From contig NC_057764.1 in the NCBI RefSeq assembly GCF_010389155.1, forward strand, positions 44,710,275 to 44,774,274: a stretch of 64,000 nucleotides of DNA, read 5' to 3'. The translations under genes were made by a program, and so were the position numbers. Position 1 is the first letter of the stretch. Every line of letters begins with the position of its first letter. The DNA is from Erigeron canadensis (taxonomy: Eukaryota > Streptophyta > Magnoliopsida > Asterales > Asteraceae). Of this stretch, positions 12,058 to 23,599 are shown piece by piece. The notes beneath the pieces were generated by a model. The model was not told where the DNA came from, ran no database searches, and was given only the letters and a program-made list of their open reading frames with translations.

Positions 12058-12215
12058 GCAAGGTTGGATCAAGTGGTTAACACCCTTGCCTCTGGAGACA
12101 GAGGTCATGGGTTCTATCCTCATCCCTTGCAAGGCTGGAGGTCCTTTTCTATCTTTTAATAGAACTTGGAAGCAGCATCTCTACACTGTCGTGACTATGT
12201 GAGGGATCAACAGGA
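12058..12215 (+). mobile_element. tRNA-derived SINE, degenerate copy
   Basis: It is the same family as 62216-62431. A-box-like TGGATCAAGTGG and B-box-like GGTTCTATCC are separated by the shared block CCTCTGGAGACAGAGGTCAT, followed by CTGGAGGTCCTTTT. No clear target duplication or 3' tail remains. Confidence 0.7.
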
Positions 12216-13245
12216 AAAGGCAAATAAACAGCAACACCTTTACAACAATAAGTAAAGTGGTAAATTTAGTGACCCACATTTGACCCGCTGTGCAAACCAC
12301 AAAAGGCTACTACAATATTCACATATGTATTCAGGATCTCCATTATCGAAGTAATCAGATGTAGCTTAAGTTCATGGGAAACAGAATTTATTAGTAGCGA
12401 CAATCTACGAAAACCACGACTACGAAAAGTTTTGCCAAAGTCCATTGCCATCTATCCTTCTGCTCCTTCATAGCAACCGACTGTAAAAATGAAATCAAAG
12501 GTTCCAGCTCCTGTTATAGACTGTAACCGTGCATCTATTTTCAAACCTACCTGAATAGCAGACCATCAGGTCCAAGTTGCACCCTTTCGGTTACAGTACA
12601 AAGTTTATTACTACTTTCTAAAGCAAACGGAAATGGAAAACGAGTACATAAAGCATCAGCCCCTAGCCAACTGTCCATTCAAAACCAAAGATTCCTTCCA
12701 CCGCCTAACACATAACCGAATGTTATTGCAAAACCATAATGACCCGAGGAATGCAACACTAGTGTAATGACATGAGGTAGCCACACTTCAGCTTACGAGA
12801 CAAGGCCGTTTTTATTACCATACAAACATTCCAAAGCAAGGAGATTACCAGAAGATCCAAAGTTTTTATGCTTGTGAGAAGTTCCTTATATATTTCTATT
12901 TCTCTTTTTTATTCAATTTCATTTTTCACTTTTTTTTTTCTTTCTACATAGTTTATGATGGAAAACTCATCATCACTTTACCATCTTATAACTAAAATTA
13001 TTGTAAAAATAATCCAGTGTGCTTCTACCAATTAAATATCATCTCATGACAAATTTTAATGTAAGACCACAAGTGTTTCACAGAAACTGTATTATACCTG
13101 TTACATTAGATTCATCTTAATACTTTTATGCACTTCAATATTCATACTTGGAAGCCTAACAATAAGCCATGATTTAGTACCACATGTAAATAGAAGAAGT
13201 TGATCGATTAGAGGAGATCATAAAGTATATAATTAGGACTACGCC
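12216..13245. other. Intergenic region, no gene seen
   Basis: Mixed sequence, less AT-rich than its surroundings. A 61-codon open frame on the minus strand (12266-12451) has no recognisable motif. Pyrimidine-rich tracts lie near 12890-12950. Confidence 0.45.
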
Positions 13246-13249
13246 AGTT

Positions 13250-13330
13250 CATAAAAAAAAAGATTGTCAAATTTATTTTTACTAAACTTCATCTCATTAA
13301 ATTTTGAAGTACAACAAAATTAAAGAACAC
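13250..13330. repeat. Dispersed repeat, copy 1
   Basis: A block containing AAAAAGATTGTCAA, AACTTCATCTCATTA and AGTACAACAAAATTAAAG recurs at 14927-15000, beside the 3' end of the F-box gene. Here it joins directly to the GMC oxidoreductase exon. Confidence 0.7.
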
Positions 13331-13331
13331 C

Positions 13332-13585
13332 AAAGTGGTGGATTCGAATTTAAGGGTGCTGGGTGTTGGTTCTCTTCAAGTGATCGATAGCTCTGTGCTC
13401 TCGATTTCACCAGGGACTAATCCACAGGCTACTGTTTTGATGCTTAGGCGGTTAGTTTGTGTTTGATTCAAGTGTTTAGTGAGTCTGAGCTCTGATTGAC
13501 CGACTGATCACTGAATGTTTGTAAATTTTTCAGGCACATGTGTTTGAAGATTTTGAGAGATAAAATGCACAAATCAAGCACCTAA
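13332..13585 (+). pseudogene. C-terminal fragment of a GMC oxidoreductase (HOTHEAD / mandelonitrile-lyase type)
   Basis: Two exons are visible. The first (about 13332-13450) encodes KVVDSNLRVLGVGSLQVIDS and then SISPGTNPQATVLMLRR. After an intron with a GTTAGT donor and a TTTTTCAG acceptor, the second (13534-13585) encodes HMCLKILRDKM and a stop. This matches the conserved GMC C-terminus (family form: GVDSLRVVDGST, SPGTNPQATVMMLGRYMG). The FAD-binding N-terminal part, some 500 residues in the family, is absent upstream; the sequence before 13332 is a repeat shared with 14927-15000. The catalytic region is therefore missing and this is a captured or truncated fragment. Splice sites are intact and the frame is open, so the truncation may be fairly recent. 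Confidence 0.8.
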
Positions 13586-13589
13586 TTTC

Positions 13590-14925
13590 ATTATGCTTTT
13601 AGTGTTATACCACTTGTTGTATTCATATATTCATTCATTAATACTTGTTTCAATTCAAAAATTAAATAAATAAAAAGCAGTAATACTTGTTTACATGGCT
13701 CGGAATGAAAATTTTGGCCCGAAATTAATAAAAAATTTAAAAATTTATATGCAATTGTGCATGGTGTATGTTGTCGGATATGTAAGACGGCGGTTACTCA
13801 AAAGGTTAATTGGAAATAAACTGCTTGTTAGTGCTAATGATCTGTTTGACTTGGCTATATCCTGATGAGATGCGCATATAAGGTTTAAAAAGAACTTTGG
13901 CATGCAGGTTTTTGAAATATAATGTTATGTCAGAGGTAGAAATGAAAGAGACTTGGAGGTGAAGTTTATACAGTTACGGTTAATGCAAACCTGTCCCTGC
14001 TCAGGTAAATTATGTTTATGGATAGACTATCCACTTTAACTGAGGTATAGCTTATTTCTTACATATGCTGTGTAAAACCCTCTTTTGAAAATTATACTAG
14101 GAGCTGTAAGAAAATTTACAACTCGCTATTAGACCCTGCAGCATTTGTGTTTGAGGAAGCTATCATACTTAATGCATAGACATGACCTGTGTAAAGTTGG
14201 TTGCTGAGAATCTTGGAAGACTTGCTGTTCAGTTGAATGGAGGAGGGAGGGGAATCAGGTCTGTAAACTGTACAGGTTGTTTACAACTCAGTGGATCACT
14301 TGGACTAGAGGTGGCAAAATGGATGGGTTGGGTAACACGTTTCCTGTATACATGCTTGACCCACTAGGTAAATCCCTTTTTACTGTCCTGTTTGTATCTG
14401 TTCTAATCTCAACATCAGTTTTAGCATGATCATTTAGACTTGTTCTCTACCAAGCTATTAGGTAATTCAACCTGCATAACAATTTCCATTTACCCAAACT
14501 AACCCAATATCCATACTTGGAGTCAAGTTTCACAGGTTTGGTACAAACAGTGGAAGACTACGGATCACTATGATCATAGAAGTATAGAACCAATATCAGC
14601 TTGACAGTTTCCATTGTTAACCTGGTTAATGGCTGTTTACATGGCTCGTTTGCTGCTTATCTTGTCATCTAGATGTAGGAGTGTGCAGGCAACTTAAAAA
14701 AAAAATCTACAAGTGAAACATCCATGGAAACCTGATATATGGTAAGACCTGTGATGCAGGAAGCACGGCACAATGCAAACTGGTGTTACGGGACTCAGGG
14801 AGCTAGTAAAAAAAAAACATCATGACGAGGGTGTTTTCTGTTTACTGTAACTTACAGAGCAATTTTGGGATAGGAGTGACACTTGCATAAAACATCCACA
14901 AAGAATTAAAAGAGTAAAACTACTT
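13590..14925. other. Intergenic region, no gene seen
   Basis: An open frame of 61 codons at 14182-14367 has no recognisable domain. No repeat ends were identified with confidence. Confidence 0.4.
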
Positions 14926-14926
14926 A

Positions 14927-15000
14927 CCTAAAAAAGATTGTCAATTTATTTCTAACAAACTTCATCTCATTATGTTTTCCAAGTACAACAAAATTAAAGG
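14927..15000. repeat. Dispersed repeat, copy 2
   Basis: It shares AAAAAAGATTGTCAA, AACTTCATCTCATTA and AGTACAACAAAATTAAAG with 13250-13330. It lies in the 3' flank of the F-box gene. Confidence 0.7.
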
Positions 15001-15164
15001 TACGACTAAAGTGCGACAATAAGTACATGTGATAAACAAACATATCAGTGGTCAAGCAACAACAGTGTTTCCATGTATGAACCAGCAAGGTGACTATACA
15101 TTCTTTCTCCAGGTTTCAAAATATATGAGAAGCTTTCAAGGTCAGGTTCATAAAAAAGAAGTTT

Positions 15165-16257
15165 TCATTCCCTGGGAAAGTATAGCATTAGCAATATAAG
15201 TTGGCCATATTTTGTGAATCCAAGTACTGGATTCCAGTTGACCGAATATAGTGAAAAGTTGGGTGTAATTTTAGTGTCTGGCAGCTTGACAGTGAATTTC
15301 TTTGCGAATAAGTTTTGAACACCAACATCTGGCTCCAGCATCCGTACACCGAGTTCATGTTTCTTTTTATGGTGTTTAAGCACAACAAGAGACTCCCTAT
15401 GTTGTGATAACTTCAAATAAGTATCTCGTTCTGGTATTGCTAAAGTAGGGGGGAGGCATAATTCCGTAAAACGTTCACTAGTGATATCAAATGACAAAAT
15501 CATATGGTTTGCTGAACAATTAAAAAATTTACTAGGCCTAGCAATCCAATAAATAAACCTATCCGTTACTTTCCGTTGTTGGATGTGAAGTGATTCACGA
15601 GGAAGAGTGCTAGAAACAGTCTTCCAAGCCCCGGCTGTTGGTGTATAGATCTGTAACCGCATGGGTTTATAATCGTCGCTAATCTTGAAAATCGTAGGCT
15701 CGGTAGCATTACAAACCACCGTGAAACAAAAATCATCATCGTCATAAGTTGGAAAGCGATGGTCAGGAGGGAAGGGTATAAAAACGGATTTGCGAATGAA
15801 TGGATTCCAAATTACTAATCTATCCTTTATATTATTGAGAAATCCAAACAACCCTTGCGAGTAACCTATCAATCTACAGGAGCTTTTGAAGTCCCGAAAA
15901 TCATCTGACGTGGGAAGACTAAGGTGTCGTTGAAAACCAATACAATCACCGGATGTTTTGTTTGGTTGTTTTTTTTTTAACGACTGCAAACCTTCGGCGA
16001 TTACAGCATACAAAAAAGGGATCATAAGAAGAAGGCGGCAGCTGCTGAACGTATCTGTTGTGATCGGAGACGAATGTGGAGGATTTGATGATGGATTTCC
16101 ATTGCTTTGAAACGGACATGAATTTAATCAATGATTTTATTGGAAGCCTTTTCAATATTTCAATTATTATATCCAATGCGAATGGCAACTCCTCATATCC
16201 CTCTTCTCCTCCTCCCGACATCATCGTATTTGATGATTTGCGTTCCAAGGCAGGCAA
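15165..16257 (-). pseudogene. F-box protein gene with a frameshift at an A10 run
   Basis: The N-terminal frame (16257 down to 15946) encodes an F-box: ELPFALDIIIEILKRLPIKS then KFMSVSKQWKSIIKSSTFVS. The C-terminal frame (open from 16025 down to 15165) encodes an F-box-associated (FBA/kelch-like) region with LIGYSQGLFGFLNN, LVIWNPFIRKSVFIP and GAWKTVSSTLP, ending at YFPRE. The two frames overlap across ten T's on the plus strand (15969-15978). One base fewer in this run would join them into a protein of about 365-375 residues, normal for the family. F-box proteins are the substrate-recruiting subunits of SCF ubiquitin ligases. It may be a true pseudogene, a polymorphic allele or a homopolymer sequencing error. 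A start at 16224-16221 (MMSGGG) is an alternative. Confidence 0.85.
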
Positions 16258-16895
16258 AAGGGATTTTCCAACTTTTTATCAGGGTTTTTGATGATGATAC
16301 AAGTCATAGAACGGAAGGTGTTTAAACTTTAAATAAACAAACCTTGATGTAGTTAATACTTAATACACACTCGAGGCCCAATGGGCTCCGGTTTCACTTT
16401 TAGCCTTTTAGGCTTTTAGCCTTAATTGGTTCATCCAACAATTAATCCGTCCAACAATTATATCACACTAGTGTCCCGGCTGTAATTATTATGTCATGGC
16501 ACACGTCATTATTAATCATAAAAAGATGAAAGATGATAAATGTACCATTAATTTTGATCAATTTATCATATTGTACAACTGTTACAGCAACCCGTATAAG
16601 TAAACTATGCATAAATGTGGTAGATTAATCAAAATATATGGTACTATTATCATCTCCCTTAAAAGATAGTAATTGCATACAATACTTGATTTACTACGGT
16701 AAAAATAAATAAATCATGTCATTCTAATGATTTTGTAATGAGGTCAATCTTAAACGCTTTAATCCTTCTGACACAGTTTAAAACTTAAAAGGGATAACTC
16801 TACCTAATACAAGTTGCAAGTACTTACGTAATCCTAGGAGAATTCAAGTTGTCGCAGCAAACAAATACTAATAAATAGTGTGATATAATAACAGT
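16258..16895. other. Upstream flank of the F-box gene and intergenic sequence
   Basis: No gene is seen. CACTAGTGTCCCGGCTG near 16467-16483 resembles the minus-strand 3' end of a Helitron (CTAG before T) but the rest of such an element is not resolved. Confidence 0.4.
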
Positions 16896-16896
16896 A

Positions 16897-17040
16897 TTAG
16901 CACGGTACGCGCGTCATGCGACAGTGGTCATGACAACGACGATGTAGAGGTAGGTAGCCGTGTAAACGAGCCGAGTCAAGCCGATACAGTGTCAGGCTCG
17001 AGCTCGACTCGACTCAGGAACTCGAAGCTCAAAATGAAGT
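16897..17040 (-). mobile_element. Helitron 3' end fragment
   Basis: The minus strand reads CGCATGACGCGCGTACCGTG then CTAA before T, a Helitron-type 3' terminus closely matching the one at 51546. The 5' end was not located. Confidence 0.45.
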
Positions 17041-18150
17041 TTTCGGGAGATGACGATTTTTCTTTTTTTTCCTACTATGTAGGCGATATTCTAAAAATGT
17101 AGTTTTTTGTTGTATATACTATATAATAAATTAATAATGTGCTTGAATTGTTGTGATCGGTTATGATGCACCGAAACTCCAAATAGGTAGGCATATCCGT
17201 TTCGAAAACTCGTATGAAACTGCTACAAAACGTTTCCTTGAAATTTTCGTATATACCGAAACGTTTATGTGAAGTTTCCGTATATACAAAAAAGCTTTAT
17301 GAAAAGTCTTTTTTAAAATAAGTCTTTGAAAGAAGGTTTTAAAAAACAATCATTGTGAATGCTCTAATAACTTGACCATTGATGATGTTCTAAGATCATG
17401 ATATTCGTTTAAATCAAAAATTAAAATTAAGAGTGAGTATTAATAGGTTATACTTATCATATATTTATAACTTAAAACAAATTATTATACGGATTTTTAG
17501 AATAATTTATCTTTTTTTTTTTCATTGTGGATTCTAATAAAACACTTTTGGGTGATATGATGTGCAACCACACACATTACGCCATATGATCCACACCCTA
17601 TTGTTGTCCATGTGTCATATTTTTAATGTCAGTATGTCTTTTTCTTGTTTTTCTCATTTCTTTTTCAAGTTTTGTCATCTTCTCTTTTGGATAATCCATA
17701 TCAAGTTATCAACACAGTAAAACACTAAAACGTACACATTTTTCATATATATTTCTCTCTCTAATACATATTTGTTTCCATTTAAATTTCTTTTGTCCAC
17801 CTAAAACAAGTTGGATGACACTGACAGTAGATAAATGGTTTAACTTTAATGTAAAACGCTTATAATTTTTTCTTGTTTCAAGTGTGAAAATATATTGTAT
17901 ATGCACATCTTGCTATAAGTTTTTGTATTTTTGATGGAATAACAAAAAATATCATATAACATACTAATTGAGTTATGAACAACAAATTAGAAACTATATG
18001 AAAAAAAGTTAAAAATTAAACTTTGTATGACAAAATGAACAAAACAAATATGGGAGAGGCGAAGGCCCGTTGTACTGCTAATCAAATTTAAGTTTGAAAG
18101 CAAACTAAAAAACGTATTTTAAAGTTTGGTATGAAATTTGATACTTACAA
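17041..18150. other. Intergenic region, no gene seen
   Basis: AT-rich sequence. Minus-strand open frames of 62-65 codons (17161-17349, 17709-17906) are low-complexity and unsupported. Confidence 0.45.
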
Positions 18151-18440
18151 ATGTCTACGCAATGTAGCGGAATGGTGGAGGTGACGAGCGGTGGTGACGG
18201 CGGTGATGATGGTGGAGGTGGTAGTGGCTGTTGTAATGTGATTATTAATGTAAAAGTGATTGATATTAAAGAATTCGTATCAACATTTTAAGAGTTGAGG
18301 AAAAGAGATGTAGGTTATAAATAATTTCATTAAGAATATTATAGATATATTAGGTGAAGATATTTTAATTGATAAATAAATGAGAAGAGTATTTTGGTTT
18401 ATCAACTATTTAAAGTTGAAAAAACTGAAGAAAATACGCT
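18150..18440 (-). mobile_element. Degenerate relative of the 4909-5294 Helitron-like element
   Basis: It shares the order of blocks with 4909-5294 and 22854-23213: a GC-rich GCAATGTAGCGG start, a GGTGGTGACGG-rich segment, TGATTATTAATGTAAAAGTG, and TTTCATTAAGAATATTATAG. The ends are not preserved. Confidence 0.5.
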
Positions 18441-19075
18441 ATAATGTACTACAGATATGCAAGTTTTTTTTTTCAATAACCCCTCACAATTCAATCACTA
18501 TAGAATTTGGTAAATTATGAAAAAAATGTCTAAACATTCAAAATAGTTCAACCGGTGCATATTAATAAATAGTAAAAATGAACCTTTTGCCATTGAAGTT
18601 ACGATGAAATGGATTGAGCTTATTCCAAAATATCTATTTGATAAAAAAGCTCAAATATATAAATCAATTACAAAAATATAATACGGAGTATATTATTTAA
18701 TACTTTAAACATGAAGATTAACAAATCCTATAAAATAACTTTTCTCCATAACGGGAAAAAAATTACATTCGCACACACTTTTTAAAAAAAATGGGTTGTC
18801 TAATTTATGTCATAAAGATATGTATATTAATTATCTTTTACAAAAAGTCGAAAATACATATCTAAGAAAAATGTAATACTTTTTCGTTTTATATAAAGTT
18901 TTTTTTTAAGGTATACCTAAAATTTCTAAAAAATGAAATTTTTTATAGTAAAATGTTAAATTTCATACTTTTTTAATACATATTAAACATTACTATTTGT
19001 TATTTATATAATTTTTTAATCCATTTTAATATTTTTTAAATATAGATACACGTTAGAAAATTCTTTTACACAGTA

Positions 19076-19332
19076 CTCCCTCCGTCTCATTAAAATTGTC
19101 TTATTTTAAATATTCAAAGTCAATGTTTATAAACTTTGACCTTAAATATATTTTTTTGTGCTATATAAAACTTGATGAAAGTTATAACAGTGAAAACCCC
19201 TCTCAAACCACAATCAATTCATATAACTTTCATCAAACATTATCTAACACAAAGAAAATTATTTAAGATGAACGTTAGAAATATTAGACTTTGAAAATTC
19301 AAAACATGACACTTTTAATAGGTTGGAGGGAG
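19076..19332. mobile_element. Stowaway-like (Tc1/mariner) MITE
   Basis: The termini are CTCCCTCCGTCTCATT at the left and the complementary AATAGGTTGGAGGGAG at the right, flanked on both sides by TA (19074-19075 and 19333-19334), the Tc1/mariner target. It is 257 bp with no coding capacity. Confidence 0.88.
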
Positions 19333-19339
19333 TAATACA

Positions 19340-20425
19340 CAATACTTTTATAAAAAGTTTATCATGATTTTTTCCTGACTTTTAGAGTTCAAATAACTTT
19401 GCTAACAAAATTAGGAAATACTTTAATCATTGAATAAAAATCAAAATTCAAATGTCATGATTTAAATATGACTTGTTATTTTTGACCACTAATTTTCTTT
19501 TTATTTAACTGTCAAAATCTCTACTTCATTATTCTTTCGCATTCTAGGGGTGGGGAGTGAGTGAGAGAGATGAGAGGGAGCTCGTGAGCTTGGAGTGATC
19601 TCGGCTGCCCTGCAGCGAATTAGAGCAAGCTGAAGGGAGGGCGAGTTGGAAGCTCGCTGAAGATTTGGGAGGGAGATGGGGGAAGAAAGACGGGAGCTGT
19701 AACATTTTCAAACAGTCATGTGACCATTACAGAAACTGAAGGTGTAAAGTTTCAAGCGTCAGGAGTTGAAGTTGTCAATCGGTTGAACCATTTTTTTTAT
19801 AATTCAAACACAAACAATAACTTGTTTATAACCACGACGCAGTGGATGAGATACAAAATGAAAAGGCCCATCATCGTCTTTGATATGAGCTTACAGATCA
19901 TGTTGGGAGACAAAATTTAAAAATTTAGCAATCTCGACAACTCGACAACTCAAGCAACACCGGTTGCAGATTTATCTATGTGGTTTTTATGTTATTTTAT
20001 AATTTGTATTTTTAATTTTAATCGCTAATAAAAAGTATGTTTTATTTATATAATTGTGAAATTTTTAAAATAATTGAAAAGATATCTATATAAAGTTTAT
20101 AAAGTTAAGGACAAATTATTAAAATACGAAGAAAATGTTTAAAGTTATTTGCCACTAAAATAGATAAAAAAAAAAAAAAGATTGAATGGTTAAAAGTGAA
20201 ATGGAGTAATTTGATGAGAAGCCGGTGAATAATGAGTTGGTGTTTCAATGTAAATGTACTTTGTTGGTTCTAGCTTCCCGCTAGGCCTGTGAATATAAAT
20301 ATTTTCGTTGGCCGTTTAAAAAAAAATAAAAAATTGATGACTCTCTCTCCTGAACAATTTCTCTCCCGAGTCCCCACTCCCCATGAGACCCCACCTATAC
20401 AAACATTACTCTACATATAACTGTA
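19340..20425. other. Intergenic region upstream of the acidic-protein gene
   Basis: It contains a purine-rich, GC-richer block at 19550-19690 (repeats of GGGAG and GAGCTC) that looks like a transposon remnant but has no recognisable ends. A 66-codon open frame at 19720-19920 is unsupported. Confidence 0.4.
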
Positions 20426-20438
20426 CCTATATATATAC
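20426..20438 (+). promoter_or_regulatory. Candidate TATA box
   Basis: CCTATATATATACCC at about 20427-20439 lies about 180 bases before the ATG at 20618. Confidence 0.4.
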
Positions 20439-20617
20439 CCAGAAAGAATAAGTATAAACATATCAATTCTACATTGTCTTTCTAAAAACTTTTTTTTTCT
20501 ATCTTCACCTCTCCGTACAAAAATGATATGTCTCTATATATAATGTAGTTTGTGTTATATATATAAATAAAACACTTTACTAACTAGTAAAACAAAAAAA
20601 AACTTACCGGAGAAGAA

Positions 20618-21145
20618 ATGGCGGATAACAACGGCGAGATATCGACGGTCACCAGCGGATACGGCGGCGACGCTGAACTTCCGACGGAGTACGAGAGCAT
20701 GCTGACGTGGCTTTTCTCAACTGAAAACGACGGTGAAGACGGAGGAGCGATTGACATATCGAAGCTTCTAGAAGCTTCGCCGGAGAAGCCGCTTCCGAGG
20801 AAAGTGAAGATAATTAACGATCTGACGTGGCATCCATCGGTACATCAAACGGCGTCGTCGTCTTACATTACGATTAACGGTAACGAGGAGCTTTGTGGAT
20901 CGTCGTTTTCTGATTCGGATGCTACACATATGGTGGGGATAGCTGGTTTTTATGGTTGTGGTGGTGGACTGGTGGTTGACGACGGCGCGTGGGATTCAGC
21001 GGCGGAAGAGGCGCGTGGGTGGTTTGACATGGAAATGGATGGAGATCAAATGGTGGATTGTTTGGTGAATGGGGAGGATGGTGAGTATCTTGACGATCAA
21101 ATGCTGGCAAATTTTTTAGGTGAGGATTTCGATCAGTCGTGGTGA
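20618..21145 (+). CDS. Intronless gene for an acidic protein of unknown function (175 aa)
   Basis: A single open frame with GC content well above its surroundings and codon-like third-position structure, starting MADNNGEISTVTSGYGG after a purine-rich context (GAAGAAATGGCGG), which supports the start. The protein is strongly acidic, with no signal peptide, membrane segment or known domain visible. Recognisable blocks are ELPTEYESMLTWLFS (about residues 20-34), a basic patch SPEKPLPRKVKIINDLTWHP (about 54-73), a glycine-rich centre and an acidic tail YLDDQMLANFLGEDFDQSW. The tail and the short hydrophobic-acidic motifs resemble transcriptional activation segments, but that is inference only. 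A candidate TATA box lies upstream. Confidence is high that it is a gene and low for any function. Confidence 0.8.
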   Translation: MADNNGEISTVTSGYGGDAELPTEYESMLTWLFSTENDGEDGGAIDISKLLEASPEKPLPRKVKIINDLTWHPSVHQTASSSYITINGNEELCGSSFSDSDATHMVGIAGFYGCGGGLVVDDGAWDSAAEEARGWFDMEMDGDQMVDCLVNGEDGEYLDDQMLANFLGEDFDQSW

Positions 21146-21149
21146 TAGG

Positions 21150-22850
21150 GAGAGTGTAGGTCACGCGCCGGGGGATATTAGTTGTTAGGGTTCTTTTGGA
21201 TATGGCAAATTATTTTTGGGGTAAGGAAATCGTACAAATTTTGATTTATATATAGGTTTTAAGAAAAAAGGAAAAGAAATGGAAATGTGAAAAGGGAAGG
21301 AGTAGTAGAATCCAAAATACTGACTGAAAAATATTAGAAATAGTACACTGCTAGCCTGCTCCATTACTTGCTTGTTTTTGGCTACATGTGAATTTTGAAT
21401 TGAATCTTACGACTTTTTAATTCAATTTTACTACGTTTTGGTTGGTATATGAATATGAATATTTGGTGACTTATTAATAGGTTGTGGTCATTTTATATTT
21501 TACAAAACAAATGTGCTAGATTACTAGGCATGGTCTCCAGAAGCTACAACATTTAGTTGGTGTCTGTGAATTTGAGACCTCATGGCTCATATGACTTCTA
21601 TATTTTAGGGGATAAAGTTTATAAATTATTTTCCTATTCCTGACTACGAGTATTAAATATCAAGGTTTCCTATAAAATTACGAGTATTACATATCAAGTC
21701 TTATAATGTTCAAAAAAAAAAAACAAAAAAACAAAAACATATCAAGTCTTATCGACTATTCAAGTGAGTAAAGTTTGTTTTTTATAAATTTTAGTTATCA
21801 AAGTCTAACTTAACTTTTAAACTGTCTCGATTCGTGAAAAAAAAATTGAGGGACTAGTGATGATAGTTTTTTTCTTAAAAAATGTTTTGACAACAAATAT
21901 TTGTTCAAAGAATTTGCATTAAAAAACATGAAAGTGGCACTTCTGAGTTTAATAATGTTATGTTTTTGACACACAACTTTTATGTTAGCCTTTAACTTAA
22001 TAGCCTCATTTAACAACTAAAACTTGTTTGTACATGGCCTTGAAATTCTTAGATACGACCATGTTAACTAGTATAAGTTTGGTGATATATAACTTAAACA
22101 AGCAGTGATATAAATTAATTTTTTTTCAAAGGTCGAATAAATAAAGCCATGGTTCGGTCATGGGATGTACCCTATCGCGTCTCATGTTCCTAGTTTAACC
22201 GTTTCCCAAACCAATGTGGTCGTGCCAATGGTTCACTTAGCTGACACCCTCGTTGAATCAACCATTGGCTCTAGGTTTAAAATTACAAAACAATAAATAA
22301 TATAATAATGATGTTCATGATATCATCTTGTAATTTGTTCTGTATTTCTTAATGTTATATATAATATCTATTTACTATATCTATTAAATGACATGATTCA
22401 AAATTTAGAGTTGGTGCAATAAGCATTGTATTTTTTGATTCATTTTTTAAAAGTTTTTATAGTCTAATAGTAATTCTTGACTCTTAAGGTCCAAAACGTT
22501 ATATTTAGTGAAATCGGGTTTGCTATTTAAAAGAAGGCAACGGTGTAACTTGCTACCCGACTACCTGTCATTGTAGTGTAATGACTTTCTGTGAGTAATT
22601 ATATAAAATTTTATTAGTCGTTTCTTTTTAACTATGAAATGAATGATGTTTTTATATGTACAAATCATAGGTTGTTAAACATGTTTGAAGTTAATTGACG
22701 ATGTACATATTTGGTCATTTCTTTTCCTCTTAATTTTCATTTTTGATATATCATTTTTTTAGACATATTTACAAGTTCAATAGACATCTAAAAAGCAATG
22801 CTAACAGGAATACTACAAAGGCTAAAAACTAAATGAGGTCGTGTTTATAA
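21150..22850. other. Intergenic region, no gene seen
   Basis: AT-rich. At 22110-22280 there is a less AT-rich block starting at a T run (TTTTTTTTCAAAGGTCG), which on the minus strand would be the poly(A)-tailed 3' end of a retroposon. This is a weak inference. Confidence 0.4.
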
Positions 22851-22853
22851 ACA

Positions 22854-23213
22854 CGAGATGGGTACGCGCGCAATGCGGCGGTAGTACCGGCAACGGGTGA
22901 CGCTGGTAGGGGTGATGGTAACGATGTTGTTATTAATTTAAAAGTGATTGATGTAAATGGTAGTTTAGTTATTTTATGGTTAGGAGATATATCTTTTGTA
23001 AATAACTTTATTAAAAGTATTATAGAGATATTAAACAAAAATATCTAAATTGATGAATAAAGAAGATAGATAGTTTAGATAAATATGAGTGGAAAATATT
23101 TTAGGGATATATTAGATAGATTTAGGGTGTGAGAAATGTATTGAAAATTAAGGGTATTTTGAGTATTTTAAAAGTAGAGAGTTAAAAAGAGAGAATGGTA
23201 GTTTGTTTATTAA
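22854..23213 (-). mobile_element. Non-autonomous Helitron-like element, CTCG-ended family
   Basis: The plus strand starts A|CGAGATGGGTACGCGCGCAA and runs collinear with 4909-5294 (for example AACGGGTGACGCT, GTAAATAACTTTATTAA, AAATATTTTAGGGATATAT) up to TAGTTTGTTTATTAA. There it is interrupted by another Helitron at 23214. Confidence 0.6.
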
Positions 23214-23593
23214 CTAGTTAATCAACTCGGGTTTAACCCGGGCATGTTAATTAAAATTGTAAAACTATAAAATAAGTTAAAAGAAATTATGTAATATTTG
23301 TTTTTAAAACATTATAACTTGATATAAATCTAATAATTCAACTAAAACAATAATTATATAGTTAATAAATCAACTAAATAAAAAAAACATTTTATTTGTG
23401 ATATTATATAAAAGAGATTTTTTATTCTTTAAACAAATGATTGATATTTTTAGGTTAATTCTATATTATTAATATATATGACATCATAATTAAATAAAAA
23501 GAATTTTTAAGTGAAATATGATTTTGCTATATCAACAACTTTCTAATAATATTTATAAAAAACAATCTTGTTTATTATATATAGAGATAGAGA
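23214..23593 (-). mobile_element. Short Helitron abutting the previous one
   Basis: The plus-strand left end CTAGTTAATCAACTCGGG, continuing into a TTTAACCCGGG hairpin, is a minus-strand Helitron 3' terminus (hairpin plus CTAG before T). The minus-strand 5' end is TCTCTATCTCTATATATAAT. The exact right end is 23587 or 23593 because of the GAGATA repetition. It is the same terminal family as 2286-3994. Confidence 0.62.
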
Positions 23594-23599
23594 TATGAT

